Source: CAVZMO01 sp963776195
GTDB taxonomy: Bacteria; Nitrospirota; Thermodesulfovibrionia; Thermodesulfovibrionales; SM23-35
Reading direction: 5' to 3'
DNA length: 64,000 nucleotides
Assembly: GCA_963776195.1 (NCBI GenBank)
Contig: CAVZMO010000011.1
Coordinates: 62,001-126,000, forward strand
A program made the translations under genes and the position numbers. The notes beneath the pieces were generated by a model, which saw only the letters and a list, made by a program, of their open reading frames with translations, made no database searches and was not told where the DNA came from. Shown in pieces: positions 35,247 to 43,173 of this stretch (position 1 is the stretch's first letter; each line of letters starts with the position of its first letter).

Positions 35247-35298
35247 GTGTATTAAAACAATCTATATATGAAGATCCTCCATTTTATAACAATTTTGA

Positions 35299-36078
35299 TT
35301 ACCTGATCGCTTTCCTCAAACCGACAAGATAACTCTTCAGATCTTCGGGAGTTTCGTGAAGTCTCTTGACGATGGCGCTTCCCACAATAACACCGTCGGA
35401 TACCCTGGAGATTGCTGCAGCCGCTTCAGGTGTCGATACTCCGAAACCGACTGCTACCGGCTTATCCGTATATCTCCTTATATTCGATATCAGTAAATCC
35501 ATGGAACCGTCAAGGAGAAGGTCGGCCCCTGTTATCCCCGTTATCGAAACATAATAGATGAAGCCGCTCGCCGCTTTCGTTACTATCTTTATCCTGTCTT
35601 CCGTAGAGGTCGGCGCCAGGAGAAATATCGTATCCAGAGCAGCCCTCCTCGATAGGCTGATAAGGTCCGTTGCTTCATCAGGTGGAAGATCAGGTATTAT
35701 CATGCCGTCAACGCCCGCACTGCCTGCGTCCTTTATAAAATCCTCTATCCCATACTTGAAGACCGGATTAAAATATGTCATAAGGACCAACGGGATCTGT
35801 GTCACCTGTCTCAAATTCTGGACGAAGGAAACGACTTTCCTTAAGGTTACACCCTTTTTTAAAGCCCTTTCGGAAGCGCGCTGGATAGTAGGGCCGTCTG
35901 CCAGAGGGTCCGAAAAGGGGACACCCAATTCGACGACATCCGCTCCACACTCTTCGAACAGAAGCACGACATCCCTGGTTCTTTCCAGGGAAGGATCACC
36001 GGCCATCATATAAGGTATAAAGGCTTTCTTCCCCTGTTGTTGTAACCTCTTAAACGTCTTCGAAATCCTGGTTAACAT
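35299..36078 (-). CDS. trpA: Tryptophan synthase alpha chain
   Basis: The 259-residue TIM-barrel protein keeps the catalytic glutamate and aspartate in ADVVELGVPFSDPLADGPTI and the phosphate-binding VGFGVSTPEAAAAI. It cleaves indole-3-glycerol phosphate to indole, which is channelled to TrpB. The ATG overlaps trpB's stop by 7 bp. Confidence 0.95.
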   Translation of the reverse strand: MLTRISKTFKRLQQQGKKAFIPYMMAGDPSLERTRDVVLLFEECGADVVELGVPFSDPLADGPTIQRASERALKKGVTLRKVVSFVQNLRQVTQIPLVLMTYFNPVFKYGIEDFIKDAGSAGVDGMIIPDLPPDEATDLISLSRRAALDTIFLLAPTSTEDRIKIVTKAASGFIYYVSITGITGADLLLDGSMDLLISNIRRYTDKPVAVGFGVSTPEAAAAISRVSDGVIVGSAIVKRLHETPEDLKSYLVGLRKAIR

Positions 36079-37277
36079 ATCGTGAGTCCTTTAATCCGTG
36101 CGACGTGCTGGACATCCTTGTCTCCCCTTCCGGAAAGATTGACTACAATAACGTTATCTTTGGGAAGTCCGGGCGCAAGTTTTACGACCTCCGCGAGGGC
36201 ATGAGCAGACTCGAGCGCGGGGATGATGCCGTCCGTCTTTGATAAAAGCTCGAAAGAGGCCAATGCTTCATCGTCGGTCGCATAGGAATACCGAACGCGG
36301 CCGCTGTTTTTCAGAAAGGAATGCTCCGGGCCGACTGACGCATAATCGAGACCCGCAGAGACTGAATGTGTTCCGAGCACATTCCCGTCTTCATCCTGGA
36401 GGAGATAGCTCTTGCATCCCTGAAACACGCCTATGGAGCCGCCCGCAAACCGCGCAGCATGTTCACCTGTCTCGATGCCCCTGCCCCCGGCCTCAACGCC
36501 GATCATCTCTATATCATCATCAAGAAATGCATAGAAAAGCCCCATGGCATTACTTCCGCCCCCGACGCATGCTACAAGATAATCGGGTAATCTTCCTTCA
36601 ACGGCCAATATCTGTCTTCTTGCCTCCCTGCCGATCACCGACTGAAAAGTCCTGACCATGACCGGGAAAGGATGGGGGCCGAATACCGTGCCCATGACAT
36701 AATGAGTCGTACGGACATTTGTTGTCCAGTCACGCAACGCCTCATTGATGGCATCTTTTAATGTTCTCGATCCTGTCGATACTTCTATGACCTTTGCACC
36801 CAACAGCCTCATCCTGAAGACATTCAGCGCCTGTCTTTCCATATCCTCGGTCCCCATATATATTTCACACTCGAGACCAAAAAGCGCCGCTCCTGTTGCA
36901 GTAGCTACACCATGCTGTCCCGCACCAGTCTCTGCGATCACTCTTTTCTTGCCCATATTTCTTGCAAGCAATACCTGACCGACAGCGTTGTTTATCTTAT
37001 GTGCGCCGGTATGTGCCAGGTCTTCGCGTTTCAGATAAACCTTCGCTCCCCCGAGATGCTCTGTGAACCGCGCCGCGAAGTAGAGCGGAGTGGGTCTTCC
37101 TATATATGTTTTTTGGAGGTGGACCAGTTCCTCCCGGAACTCCTTATCGCCCTGTGATTTTCTGAATGCCTCATTGAGTTCTTTGAGGGCCGGCATAAGG
37201 GTCTCGGGGACAAAACGTCCGCCGTACATGCCGAAATATCCTTTTCTGTCGGGCAATTTCTTTATGGCAACCTCCAT
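36072..37277 (-). CDS. trpB: Tryptophan synthase beta chain
   Basis: The 401-residue TrpB1-type protein carries the PLP lysine in KREDLAHTGAHKINNAVGQ, ETGAGQHGVATATGA, GGGSNAMGLFYAFL and the ammonium/serine region SAGLDYASVGPEH. It condenses indole with serine. It is the first gene of trpB-trpA-accD-folC-lptD; trpC/F are not upstream, where the importer gene diverges. Confidence 0.96.
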   Translation of the reverse strand: MEVAIKKLPDRKGYFGMYGGRFVPETLMPALKELNEAFRKSQGDKEFREELVHLQKTYIGRPTPLYFAARFTEHLGGAKVYLKREDLAHTGAHKINNAVGQVLLARNMGKKRVIAETGAGQHGVATATGAALFGLECEIYMGTEDMERQALNVFRMRLLGAKVIEVSTGSRTLKDAINEALRDWTTNVRTTHYVMGTVFGPHPFPVMVRTFQSVIGREARRQILAVEGRLPDYLVACVGGGSNAMGLFYAFLDDDIEMIGVEAGGRGIETGEHAARFAGGSIGVFQGCKSYLLQDEDGNVLGTHSVSAGLDYASVGPEHSFLKNSGRVRYSYATDDEALASFELLSKTDGIIPALESAHALAEVVKLAPGLPKDNVIVVNLSGRGDKDVQHVARIKGLTIC

Positions 37278-37400
37278 ACAAACATGGGTCCGATTTGTCG
37301 AAGAATATTATAGCCCATAACCGTGAAATATTTACATACTTCGGGCAAACCGCCCTTGACCCTCGGGGAGCTTTTGGTTTACCGTATCTGAGTGGTTTCC

Positions 37401-38897
37401 ATGAAGCATCTTCTCAGGATAGCTTCCCTTGCGGTGGGGCTGATCATAATCCTCTCCGTTCCCCTCTTACCTCAATCCAAAAATACGGGCCTTGAGAAGA
37501 TCAAAGAAAGGGGATACCTCCTCTGGGGTTCTGATGCAGAGGGAGGCGCGCCCTATGTCTTTCCAGACCCCAAAGACCCGTTAAAACTTATCGGTTTTGA
37601 AGTGGACTTGGCGCATGCCATCGCAAAGGAATTGGGGGTCGAAGCCAGACAATCACAGAACGCATGGGACAGCCTTATCCCTTCCCTCGAACGCGGAGAT
37701 TTCGATATCGCCATGAACGGTATAGAGATGACCCGCCAAAGGGGGGAAAAAGTCCTTTTTTCTCATCCCTATTACGTCTATACGGAACAGCTTGTGGTCA
37801 GGAGAGAGGAAAAGAGGATCGGAGATATCCAGGACCTGAAAGGCAAAAAGGTGGGGACCCTCTCGGGTGCAGCGGCACAGGAGATTCTCACAGGCATAGG
37901 GGGTGTGGATGTAAAAATATATTCAGGGCAGGTTGAACCTTATGAAGACCTGGCGCTGGGAAGGATTGACGCTGTGCTCCTTGATCTCCCCATAGCAGCC
38001 TACTATGCAAAACCCAACCCGAAGTTGCGATACCAGGGACAGCCCCTGGGAGAGGGATTTTACGGTGTAGCCATTGGAAAGGATAACAAGGATCTCAAGA
38101 AAGCAATAGACGACATTCTCCAGAGGCTCCTCAGGACAGGAGAGCTGAAACATATCTACGAAAAATGGGGCTTGTGGAACGAGGCGCAGGACAAACTCTT
38201 CGAATCTATGAACGTATCTGCCGGTTATGCCACCCTTGAGGAATCCAAGAAAGCTCCCCTCTACACCTTCTTCCCCTCCCTCATGAAGGGAGCCGGGATA
38301 ACCATCTTTATTTCCGTAACATCCATGGCGCTGGCAGTTACTCTGGGGCTTATCATCACTCTTGTCAGGCTCTACGGCAGGCCGCCTTTCTCCGCCCTTG
38401 CCACCGCGTATATCGAACTGTACCGGGGAACCCCTCTCCTCATACAGCTCTACATCCTCTACTACGGCCTCCCCAACGTAGGGATATCGCTGAACCCCGT
38501 CATGGCCGCTTTTTTAGGTCTTGGAATGAACTACGCCGCTTACGAAGCGGAGATTTACAGGGCCGGTATCAATTCGGTGCCGGGGGGACAGACCGAGGCT
38601 GCCCTCTCACTGGGAATGACGCAATTTATGGCGGTAAGGAGAATCGTCCTCCCGCAGGCCCTCAGGATAGCGCTCCCCGGAATTACCAATGACTTCATCG
38701 CCCTTTTCAAAGACTCTTCCCTGGTATCCATCATTGCTATGGTGGAACTTACTAAGACATACAACATCCTGGCTGCAACGACTCTGAGGTTCTTTGAACT
38801 CGGGCTTATTGTCGCCATCCTCTACTTTGCTATGAGCTATCCATTATCACTGTTTGCAAGAAAACTGGAAGGCAGACTGAAAGGCTCCCGGAGATGA
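37401..38897 (+). CDS. Amino-acid ABC importer, binding protein fused to permease (GlnH-GlnP type)
   Basis: From the ATG at 37401 there is a signal sequence (IASLAVGLIIILSVPLLP), a family-3 solute-binding domain to about residue 265 (LIGFEVDLAHAIAKELG, MTRQRGEKVLFSHPYY), then a HisM/GlnP-type permease domain with 4-5 helices (YIELYRGTPLLIQLYILYYG; EAEIYRAGINSVPGGQTEAA). Binding-protein-permease fusions of this sort import glutamine or other polar amino acids. It overlaps the ATPase gene by 4 bp. Confidence 0.92.
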   Translation: MKHLLRIASLAVGLIIILSVPLLPQSKNTGLEKIKERGYLLWGSDAEGGAPYVFPDPKDPLKLIGFEVDLAHAIAKELGVEARQSQNAWDSLIPSLERGDFDIAMNGIEMTRQRGEKVLFSHPYYVYTEQLVVRREEKRIGDIQDLKGKKVGTLSGAAAQEILTGIGGVDVKIYSGQVEPYEDLALGRIDAVLLDLPIAAYYAKPNPKLRYQGQPLGEGFYGVAIGKDNKDLKKAIDDILQRLLRTGELKHIYEKWGLWNEAQDKLFESMNVSAGYATLEESKKAPLYTFFPSLMKGAGITIFISVTSMALAVTLGLIITLVRLYGRPPFSALATAYIELYRGTPLLIQLYILYYGLPNVGISLNPVMAAFLGLGMNYAAYEAEIYRAGINSVPGGQTEAALSLGMTQFMAVRRIVLPQALRIALPGITNDFIALFKDSSLVSIIAMVELTKTYNILAATTLRFFELGLIVAILYFAMSYPLSLFARKLEGRLKGSRR

Positions 38898-39652
38898 TTA
38901 CGATACGGGACCTCCATAAATATTACAACGGAGACCATCTTTTCAAGGGCATCAACCTTGATGTGGAGAAGGGGGAAGTGGTGGCGCTCATCGGACCTTC
39001 GGGAAGCGGCAAAAGTTCCCTCCTGCGGTGCATCAATGGTCTCGAAGTATTTCAGCAAGGGGAAATAGTGGTGAACGGTATTGAACTCCGTCATGTAAAA
39101 GGCCTCAAGCCTGATAAGGAGTACCTCGCTGCTGCACGGGAGGTCAGATTCAAGGTGGGGATGGTCTTTCAGCAATTTAACCTTTTTCCGCACATGACGG
39201 TCCTGGAGAATATCATTGAGGCGCCGGTGCACGTTCTTGGCAGAGACAAACACACAGCAACGGAGAATGGCCTCACCCTTTTAAGGAGAATCAATCTGGA
39301 GAAAAAGATCCGGAGCTACCCTGATGAACTCTCGGGAGGGGAGCAACAGAGGGTCGCCATCGTGAGGGCATTAGCCATGAAGCCCCGGGCAATGCTGTTT
39401 GATGAACCCACCTCCTCACTTGACCCCGAGATGGTGGGAGAGGTACTGTCCGTGATAAAAGATCTGGTCAATGAAGGCATGACCACAGTTATAGCTACCC
39501 ACGAAATGGATTTTGCCCGGGAGGTTTCAGACAAGGTTGTGGTCTTCGACCACGGCGATATTGTTGAGACAGATACGCCGGAACGTATCTTTACCAATCC
39601 GAAGGTCGAGAGGACAAAGAGCTTTTTGAGCAGAGTGTTAAACAGGCGCTGA
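38894..39652 (+). CDS. glnQ: Amino-acid ABC importer ATPase (GlnQ type)
   Basis: The 252-residue ATPase has Walker A IGPSGSGKSS, FQQFNLFPHMTVLENI, signature LSGGEQQRVAIVRA, Walker B AMLFDEPTSSLD and the H-loop ATHEMDFA, typical of polar amino-acid importers. A short insert (residues 65-80, RHVKGLKPDKEYLAA) lies before the Q-loop. It is translationally coupled to the fusion gene. Confidence 0.95.
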   Translation: MITIRDLHKYYNGDHLFKGINLDVEKGEVVALIGPSGSGKSSLLRCINGLEVFQQGEIVVNGIELRHVKGLKPDKEYLAAAREVRFKVGMVFQQFNLFPHMTVLENIIEAPVHVLGRDKHTATENGLTLLRRINLEKKIRSYPDELSGGEQQRVAIVRALAMKPRAMLFDEPTSSLDPEMVGEVLSVIKDLVNEGMTTVIATHEMDFAREVSDKVVVFDHGDIVETDTPERIFTNPKVERTKSFLSRVLNRR

Positions 39653-39811
39653 CCCGGACAAACAAAAATTCCGGAGGGCGGCATTTGTTGGAAAACAGAC
39701 CATGTGACTGACTTAAATTGAATGCAAAAGACAAACTTTACCTGCTATATTCCTCCACATCCGATTCATCATAGTTTGACATAGCAACGACTTAATTCTT
39801 ATACTTATTTT

Positions 39812-40234
39812 ATGTTTAAGATCGCTGTTATTGATGGACAGGGTGGCGGTATTGGAAGCCTGGTTGTCAAAAGGTTAAGAGATGAGCTCGGTGACGAAGT
39901 AGAAATCCTTGCACTCGGGACGAACGCTGCAGCAACGTCTGCTATGATGAAATCGAGGGCCAATAAGGGCGCAACGGGAGAGAACGCTATTGTATGGAAT
40001 GCAAATAGAGTCAATGTGATTATAGGACCCCTCAGCATTGTCCTTCCCAATGCAATGCTTGGAGAAATGACACCAAGAATGACTGATGCAATTATATCAT
40101 CGGAAGTCAAAAAAGTTCTTCTGCCCCTCAACCAGGAGGGTATTGATATAATAGGCGTGGAAAGGGAGCCACTACCTCATGTGATAGAGAAGATCATCAC
40201 ATGTGTCAGACAGGAGATGGGAAAGGAGAAGTAA
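39812..40234 (+). CDS. DUF3842 family protein
   Basis: The 140-residue protein begins KIAVIDGQGGGIGSLVV, a dinucleotide-binding-like glycine-rich strand-loop, followed by ALGTNAAATSAMMKSRA and GENAIVWNANRVNVIIGPLS, all typical of DUF3842. The family is common in anaerobes and often sits next to CooT. The biochemical role is unknown. The next gene starts 2 bp after the stop. Confidence 0.85.
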   Translation: MFKIAVIDGQGGGIGSLVVKRLRDELGDEVEILALGTNAAATSAMMKSRANKGATGENAIVWNANRVNVIIGPLSIVLPNAMLGEMTPRMTDAIISSEVKKVLLPLNQEGIDIIGVEREPLPHVIEKIITCVRQEMGKEK

Positions 40235-40235
40235 T

Positions 40236-40424
40236 ATGTGCGAAGCAAACGCCTATATTTACCAGGATGGTAAAGAAGAGCTTTATCTGGAGAGTGTGGA
40301 TATTATGAGACCTGAAGAGGGTAAGATTTATCTCAAGAACCTCTTTGGAGAACAAAGGCTCTTTGATGGTGAGATCAAGGAAATATCGCTCTTAAGGCAC
40401 AAGATCGTCCTCGAAAAGAAATAG
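40236..40424 (+). CDS. cooT: CooT-family small nickel-binding protein
   Basis: The 62-residue protein starts MCEANAYIYQDGKEEL and continues with VDIMRPEEGKIYLKNLFGEQ, matching CooT (RNA-binding-like SH3 fold). In characterised CooT the cysteine right after the initiator Met binds Ni(II) and the protein helps mature CO dehydrogenase. Both that cysteine and the LFGEQ element are present. GGAGAAGTAAT is the ribosome site. The pairing with DUF3842 recurs in anaerobes. Confidence 0.85.
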   Translation: MCEANAYIYQDGKEELYLESVDIMRPEEGKIYLKNLFGEQRLFDGEIKEISLLRHKIVLEKK

Positions 40425-40580
40425 AAGAGCTACCGGCTCATTGAAAGGTTCCGTTTCAAACGATGAGTATGGAGTAGCAGTCAAAGGTTTTCCCTTTAAT
40501 CTCTTCAGACTTTTTTGACAGGATTTTCTGACTTTTCTCATCTTAATAATTACCCTTTGCCGGGCAAAAAGGCACGTAGG

Positions 40581-40668
40581 ATCCAACTCAATCAAAACTT
40601 TTGTGGCCGACAGTATTATGTCCCGGTGTGCAACTGTCTGAGCAAGTGAAAGGACGAATTTGTTAAGC
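40581..40668 (-). other. Integron attC site after brnA
   Basis: Read on the minus strand the site begins with R'' GCTTAAC (40668-40662, a perfect RYYYAAC) and ends 88 nt later with R' GTTGGAT (40587-40581, a perfect GTTRRRY). Inside, GACAGT pairs with ACTGTC and the outer arms are partly complementary. The brnA stop codon TAA lies within R'', as is common for cassettes. Confidence 0.75.
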
Positions 40669-40947
40669 CCTCTTTTTTTCTGTTAAATAGCCTGATACAT
40701 ATTTGTGAATGATACTGGATATCAACGTCTGGTAAGGAATTCCCTCTTGAGCAGCAATAACCTGTACTTGATCTAAATCCTTTGATGACATCCGGATATT
40801 TATTCTCTTATCTTTTTGTAATGTATTCCTGGCGTATTCCCGCAGTTTCTTAATCTCAGCTTTCGGATTTTTAATGGGTCGCCATTCTCCGCGTTCGTAA
40901 GACTCTAAAATATCTTTTTCTTCAGCATCTAAAACCGTCTTTTTCAT
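40663..40947 (-). CDS. brnA: BrnA-type ribbon-helix-helix antitoxin (integron cassette)
   Basis: The 94-residue protein has a charged N-terminal toxin-binding half and a C-terminal RHH/CopG-like domain (RINIRMSSKDLDQVQVIAAQ, then GIPYQTLISSIIHKYVSG). It overlaps brnT by 4 bp. BrnA neutralises BrnT and represses the operon by binding its promoter. It lies in the distal end of the integron cassette array, ending in an attC site. Confidence 0.85.
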   Translation of the reverse strand: MKKTVLDAEEKDILESYERGEWRPIKNPKAEIKKLREYARNTLQKDKRINIRMSSKDLDQVQVIAAQEGIPYQTLISSIIHKYVSGYLTEKKRA

Positions 40948-41222
40948 TTTTGTTCCCTCACATATTTGTTTGTAGCTTTTCTGCTGGGGATGATGGTTTT
41001 CAAGAATAGCTCATCGCTTTCTTGCACATACGGAACGAGATAAGCGTAATCATCAATCCTCAATATTGCAATTTTTTGGCCCGAATACTTATCTTGATTT
41101 GGATGTTCAATTGTTTCCAGAACATCTTCCCGTTCCATCAATATAACAACCTGTTCAAAACTAACTCCTCTGTGTTTCTTCAACCATTCATTCTTCTCAT
41201 TATCCCATCGGAAAACATTCAT
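40944..41222 (-). CDS. brnT: BrnT-type toxin (integron cassette)
   Basis: The 92-residue protein shows the BrnT/RelE-fold pattern: FRWDNEKNEWLKKHRGVSF at the N-terminus, then YSGQKIAILRIDDYAYLVPY and TIIPSRKATNKY. BrnT is a ribonuclease toxin. A consensus promoter lies directly upstream with the predicted start of transcription at or within a few bases of the ATG (41222), and no Shine-Dalgarno is visible, so the mRNA may be leaderless. Confidence 0.85.
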   Translation of the reverse strand: MNVFRWDNEKNEWLKKHRGVSFEQVVILMEREDVLETIEHPNQDKYSGQKIAILRIDDYAYLVPYVQESDELFLKTIIPSRKATNKYVREQK

Positions 41223-41228
41223 GACATA

Positions 41229-41257
41229 TATTTACTACATTGTCTGCCTTTTGTCAA
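41229..41257 (-). promoter_or_regulatory. brnTA promoter
   Basis: On the minus strand TTGACA (41257-41252) is followed by a 17-bp spacer and TAAATA (41234-41229). The cassette thus carries its own strong sigma-70-like promoter. Confidence 0.65.
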
Positions 41258-41369
41258 TATTATTATTTGGGCTGGCCCTCTCTCCCCTACGCTGTGTCCG
41301 CAAGGGGAAAAGCTTGTCACGTTAGTCAACTACGTCCCACGTGTACCAGTGGCTGTCCCGACTATCCCC

Positions 41370-41885
41370 TTAAGGTGTGTTATATACCGCCAGCATGCCG
41401 TCCTTTCTTTCCAAGCTGAACCCAAAGTTCATGCCCATATTTCCCTTCTGCGCGTTAAGGTAACCACCCTTATCTCCCATTTGTATGATGTTGACGGCCT
41501 GCCAGCCTTTTTCCTTCAGGGCACCAGCATAGTTCTTGATGTCATCACCATTAATATCAACCAAATAGATATTAAATTTCCATATGTCCCCTTCCTCGTG
41601 AGATTTGACTACGCGCTCGATTTTGCCTGCGTTGAATTTCGGTACATCCTTGAACATCTCTGGAGGCCAGGTTGTCGTCTCCGCTATCTCCGTCTTGGAA
41701 CCCTTCTCTTCAATTTGAATTTTGCTCCCCTGCACTTTCACATCCACGTCTTTGCCCGTGGCCTGCTTGAGAATTTTTTCAGTCATCTTTTCTCGGGAAG
41801 TCTTTTCGCTACAGGCATTCACCAGGAATAGACTCAACGTGAGAAAAGCCACCATAATCCCGATCCATCTTTTTTCTGACACCAT
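41370..41885 (-). CDS. Secreted lipoprotein, hypothetical (integron cassette)
   Basis: The ATG at 41885 follows AAAGGAGGGAAA and gives a signal peptide ending in the lipobox LVNAC. The mature ~145 residues contain ATGKDVDVKVQGSKIQIEEK and WQAVNIIQMGDKGGYLNAQ, without a recognised family. An upstream in-frame extension to 41942 is unlikely. It is on the same strand as the other cassettes; I could not define its own attC convincingly, though ATAAC (in its 3' end) and GTTGACT 60 bp later could be the outer boxes. Confidence 0.7.
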   Translation of the reverse strand: MVSEKRWIGIMVAFLTLSLFLVNACSEKTSREKMTEKILKQATGKDVDVKVQGSKIQIEEKGSKTEIAETTTWPPEMFKDVPKFNAGKIERVVKSHEEGDIWKFNIYLVDINGDDIKNYAGALKEKGWQAVNIIQMGDKGGYLNAQKGNMGMNFGFSLERKDGMLAVYNTP

Positions 41886-42032
41886 TTTCCCTCCTTTAAT
41901 AGTCTTTTTAGATTCCCCGTGATTTCTTAATATAGATATCACGACTCTGTCAACCGCTCTCTATGCAGACGCTACTATTCTGACTCGCCTACATGCCTTA
42001 TTAGGTCTATACCTCTGCCCGGTTCACTTTAC

Positions 42033-42095
42033 TCATAACGCGAAGCTAACCGGCCGTCTGTTTTTTGGCGGCCCGTGTTGAGCGCTTGGTTAGGC
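42033..42095 (-). other. Integron attC site overlapping the 3' end of higA
   Basis: On the minus strand R'' GCCTAAC (42095-42089) and R' GTTATGA (42039-42033) bracket 63 nt. The arms CAAGCGCTCAACACGGGCCG and CGGCCGGTTAGCTTCGC are complementary with two or three unpaired bases, the usual attC folding pattern, around a loop containing CCAAAAAACAGA. The higA stop lies inside the site. Confidence 0.85.
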
Positions 42096-42405
42096 GAGTG
42101 TTTGGAACGAGCTTGATCTCCAAGCGACAGCCGACTGCCCGTGCATACTTCTTGAGCGTAGTCAGAGACGGGGCATGCTTACCCGCAGCTTCCAAACGCG
42201 ATACCGCACTTTTTGTCGTGCCCATCAACTCTGCAACGGCTTCCTGAGTGAGGCCGAACTTAGAACGAGCGGCCAGCATCTCACGGGTAAGCCGGTACTC
42301 TTCTTCCAGATCCTCGTATGCTTTTCTGAACTCTTTCCGTTTCGAGGCTTTTTTGAGGAAAGCCTCATGGTCATGAGAAACGGGTTTATACTTTATATCA
42401 GCCAT
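42046..42405 (-). CDS. higA: HigA-type XRE antitoxin (integron cassette)
   Basis: The 119-residue protein contains a helix-turn-helix (FGLTQEAVAELMGTTKSAVS, about residues 50-69) preceded by helices that contact the toxin. The last 18 residues (NTRLTKRSTRAAKKQTAG) are encoded by the attC site rather than by the ancestral gene. It overlaps higB by 8 bp. As in other HigBA modules, HigA should repress the shared promoter via the palindrome at 42860-42877. Confidence 0.88.
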   Translation of the reverse strand: MADIKYKPVSHDHEAFLKKASKRKEFRKAYEDLEEEYRLTREMLAARSKFGLTQEAVAELMGTTKSAVSRLEAAGKHAPSLTTLKKYARAVGCRLEIKLVPNTRLTKRSTRAAKKQTAG

Positions 42406-42724
42406 TTCGTACCTCCTTCATCCTTTTCCGGGCAATTCTCAACTCCTGCTCCGGGGTATCTTGTGTTTTCTTCACAAATGCGTGGAGTATCACGACGCGC
42501 TGACCGACGACAAAACAGTAAAACGCCCGCCCGATACCTTCCCTACCGCGTGCCCTTAACTCGAAAAGACCGCCGCCCAGAGCACGCGAGTGCGGCATGC
42601 GTAGGCTCGGGCCGAACGTCATCAGCAGTTCCACTATCCGTGCATAATCTGCCAATATGCCGTCAGTCCAGCTTTCGATTTCGGCCTTGACGCGAGGGTG
42701 GAAATACTCGATGGTATAGTTCAT
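42398..42724 (-). CDS. higB: HigB/RelE-type toxin, phage Gp49-like (integron cassette)
   Basis: From the ATG at 42724 (MNYTIEYFHPRVKAEIESW) the 108-residue protein matches the Gp49/HigB family: MPHSRALGGGLFELRARGRE, GIGRAFYCFVVGQRVVILH and FVKKTQDTPEQELRIARKR. These are translation-dependent mRNA interferases. The in-frame extension to a TTG at 42886 covers the promoter and is not coding. Confidence 0.88.
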   Translation of the reverse strand: MNYTIEYFHPRVKAEIESWTDGILADYARIVELLMTFGPSLRMPHSRALGGGLFELRARGREGIGRAFYCFVVGQRVVILHAFVKKTQDTPEQELRIARKRMKEVRNG

Positions 42725-42857
42725 TATTAAAATATCCCGTGGTCTCTGCCACGGGAACCTTGCGTCGTCGGGGTGCAGCGCGTCGAAGCGAAGCGAAGAC
42801 CCTTGCCGACCCACAGGGTTAATGCCCTGTGGTGTCGCGACTTTATTTACTATAGTA

Positions 42858-42886
42858 ATGTTAGCAAATATGCTAACCACTGTCAA
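42858..42886 (-). promoter_or_regulatory. higBA promoter with overlapping operator palindrome
   Basis: On the minus strand TTGACA (42886-42881), a 17-bp spacer and TAACAT (42863-42858) form a near-consensus promoter. GTTAGCA (42860-42866) and TGCTAAC (42871-42877), separated by 4 bp, form a perfect inverted repeat covering the spacer and -10, the expected place for HigA autorepression. A second palindrome TTACTATAGTAA lies at 42847-42858. Confidence 0.7.
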
Positions 42887-42963
42887 GCGACAAAATTAAT
42901 TTGACGAGGCGTTGAGGATCAAGACGGTTTTATGCCGCGTCTCTCTTGAGCGACTGGTTAGGC
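42872..42963 (-). other. attC-like site, partly degenerate
   Basis: A perfect R'' box GCCTAAC (42963-42957) is followed by CAGTCGCTCAAG, close to the left arm of the 42.0-kb attC. The right half is not clean: the only GTT box in range is GTTAGCA at 42878-42872, inside the higBA promoter. The site may be a damaged attC at the border between the lipoprotein and higBA cassettes. Confidence 0.45.
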
Positions 42964-43071
42964 AGCTCTATGTTTCTATTTAATCGGTCGCTGTCCCTAT
43001 TTTCCCTATTTATCCCATGACCAGTTGCAATGGTTTTTACTTCCCGTATCGTCCCTTTTATCTTGAATTGC

Positions 43072-43173
43072 AGTAATCTCCTTTCGGACGATCTCGATAA
43101 GGAACTGGAGAGACGGGGGCATCAGTGCGCCAGATATGCCGATGACCTCAAAATGTCAATAGGCAAGTCTGAC
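43072..43173 (+). pseudogene. Group II intron reverse-transcriptase remnant with YADD motif
   Basis: About 33 codons read SNLLSDDLDKELERRGHQ followed by CARYADDLKMSI, matching the RT core of group II intron proteins ('LLSNILLDDLDKELERRGH.F.RYADD'). Flanking sequence does not continue the homology. It lies on the plus strand, antisense to the cassette genes, which is the orientation reported for introns that insert at attC sites. Confidence 0.7.

Noticed and set aside
40392..40595. 67-residue minus-strand frame after the last attC, possible extra cassette gene
   Set aside because: It overlaps cooT antisense, has no motif, and its start lies in the attC box; kept out of the gene list.
42090..42096. 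GTTAGGC inside higA considered as a chance match
   Set aside because: Chance was rejected because it pairs with a GTTATGA box 50 bp away with complementary arms; it is reported as attC.
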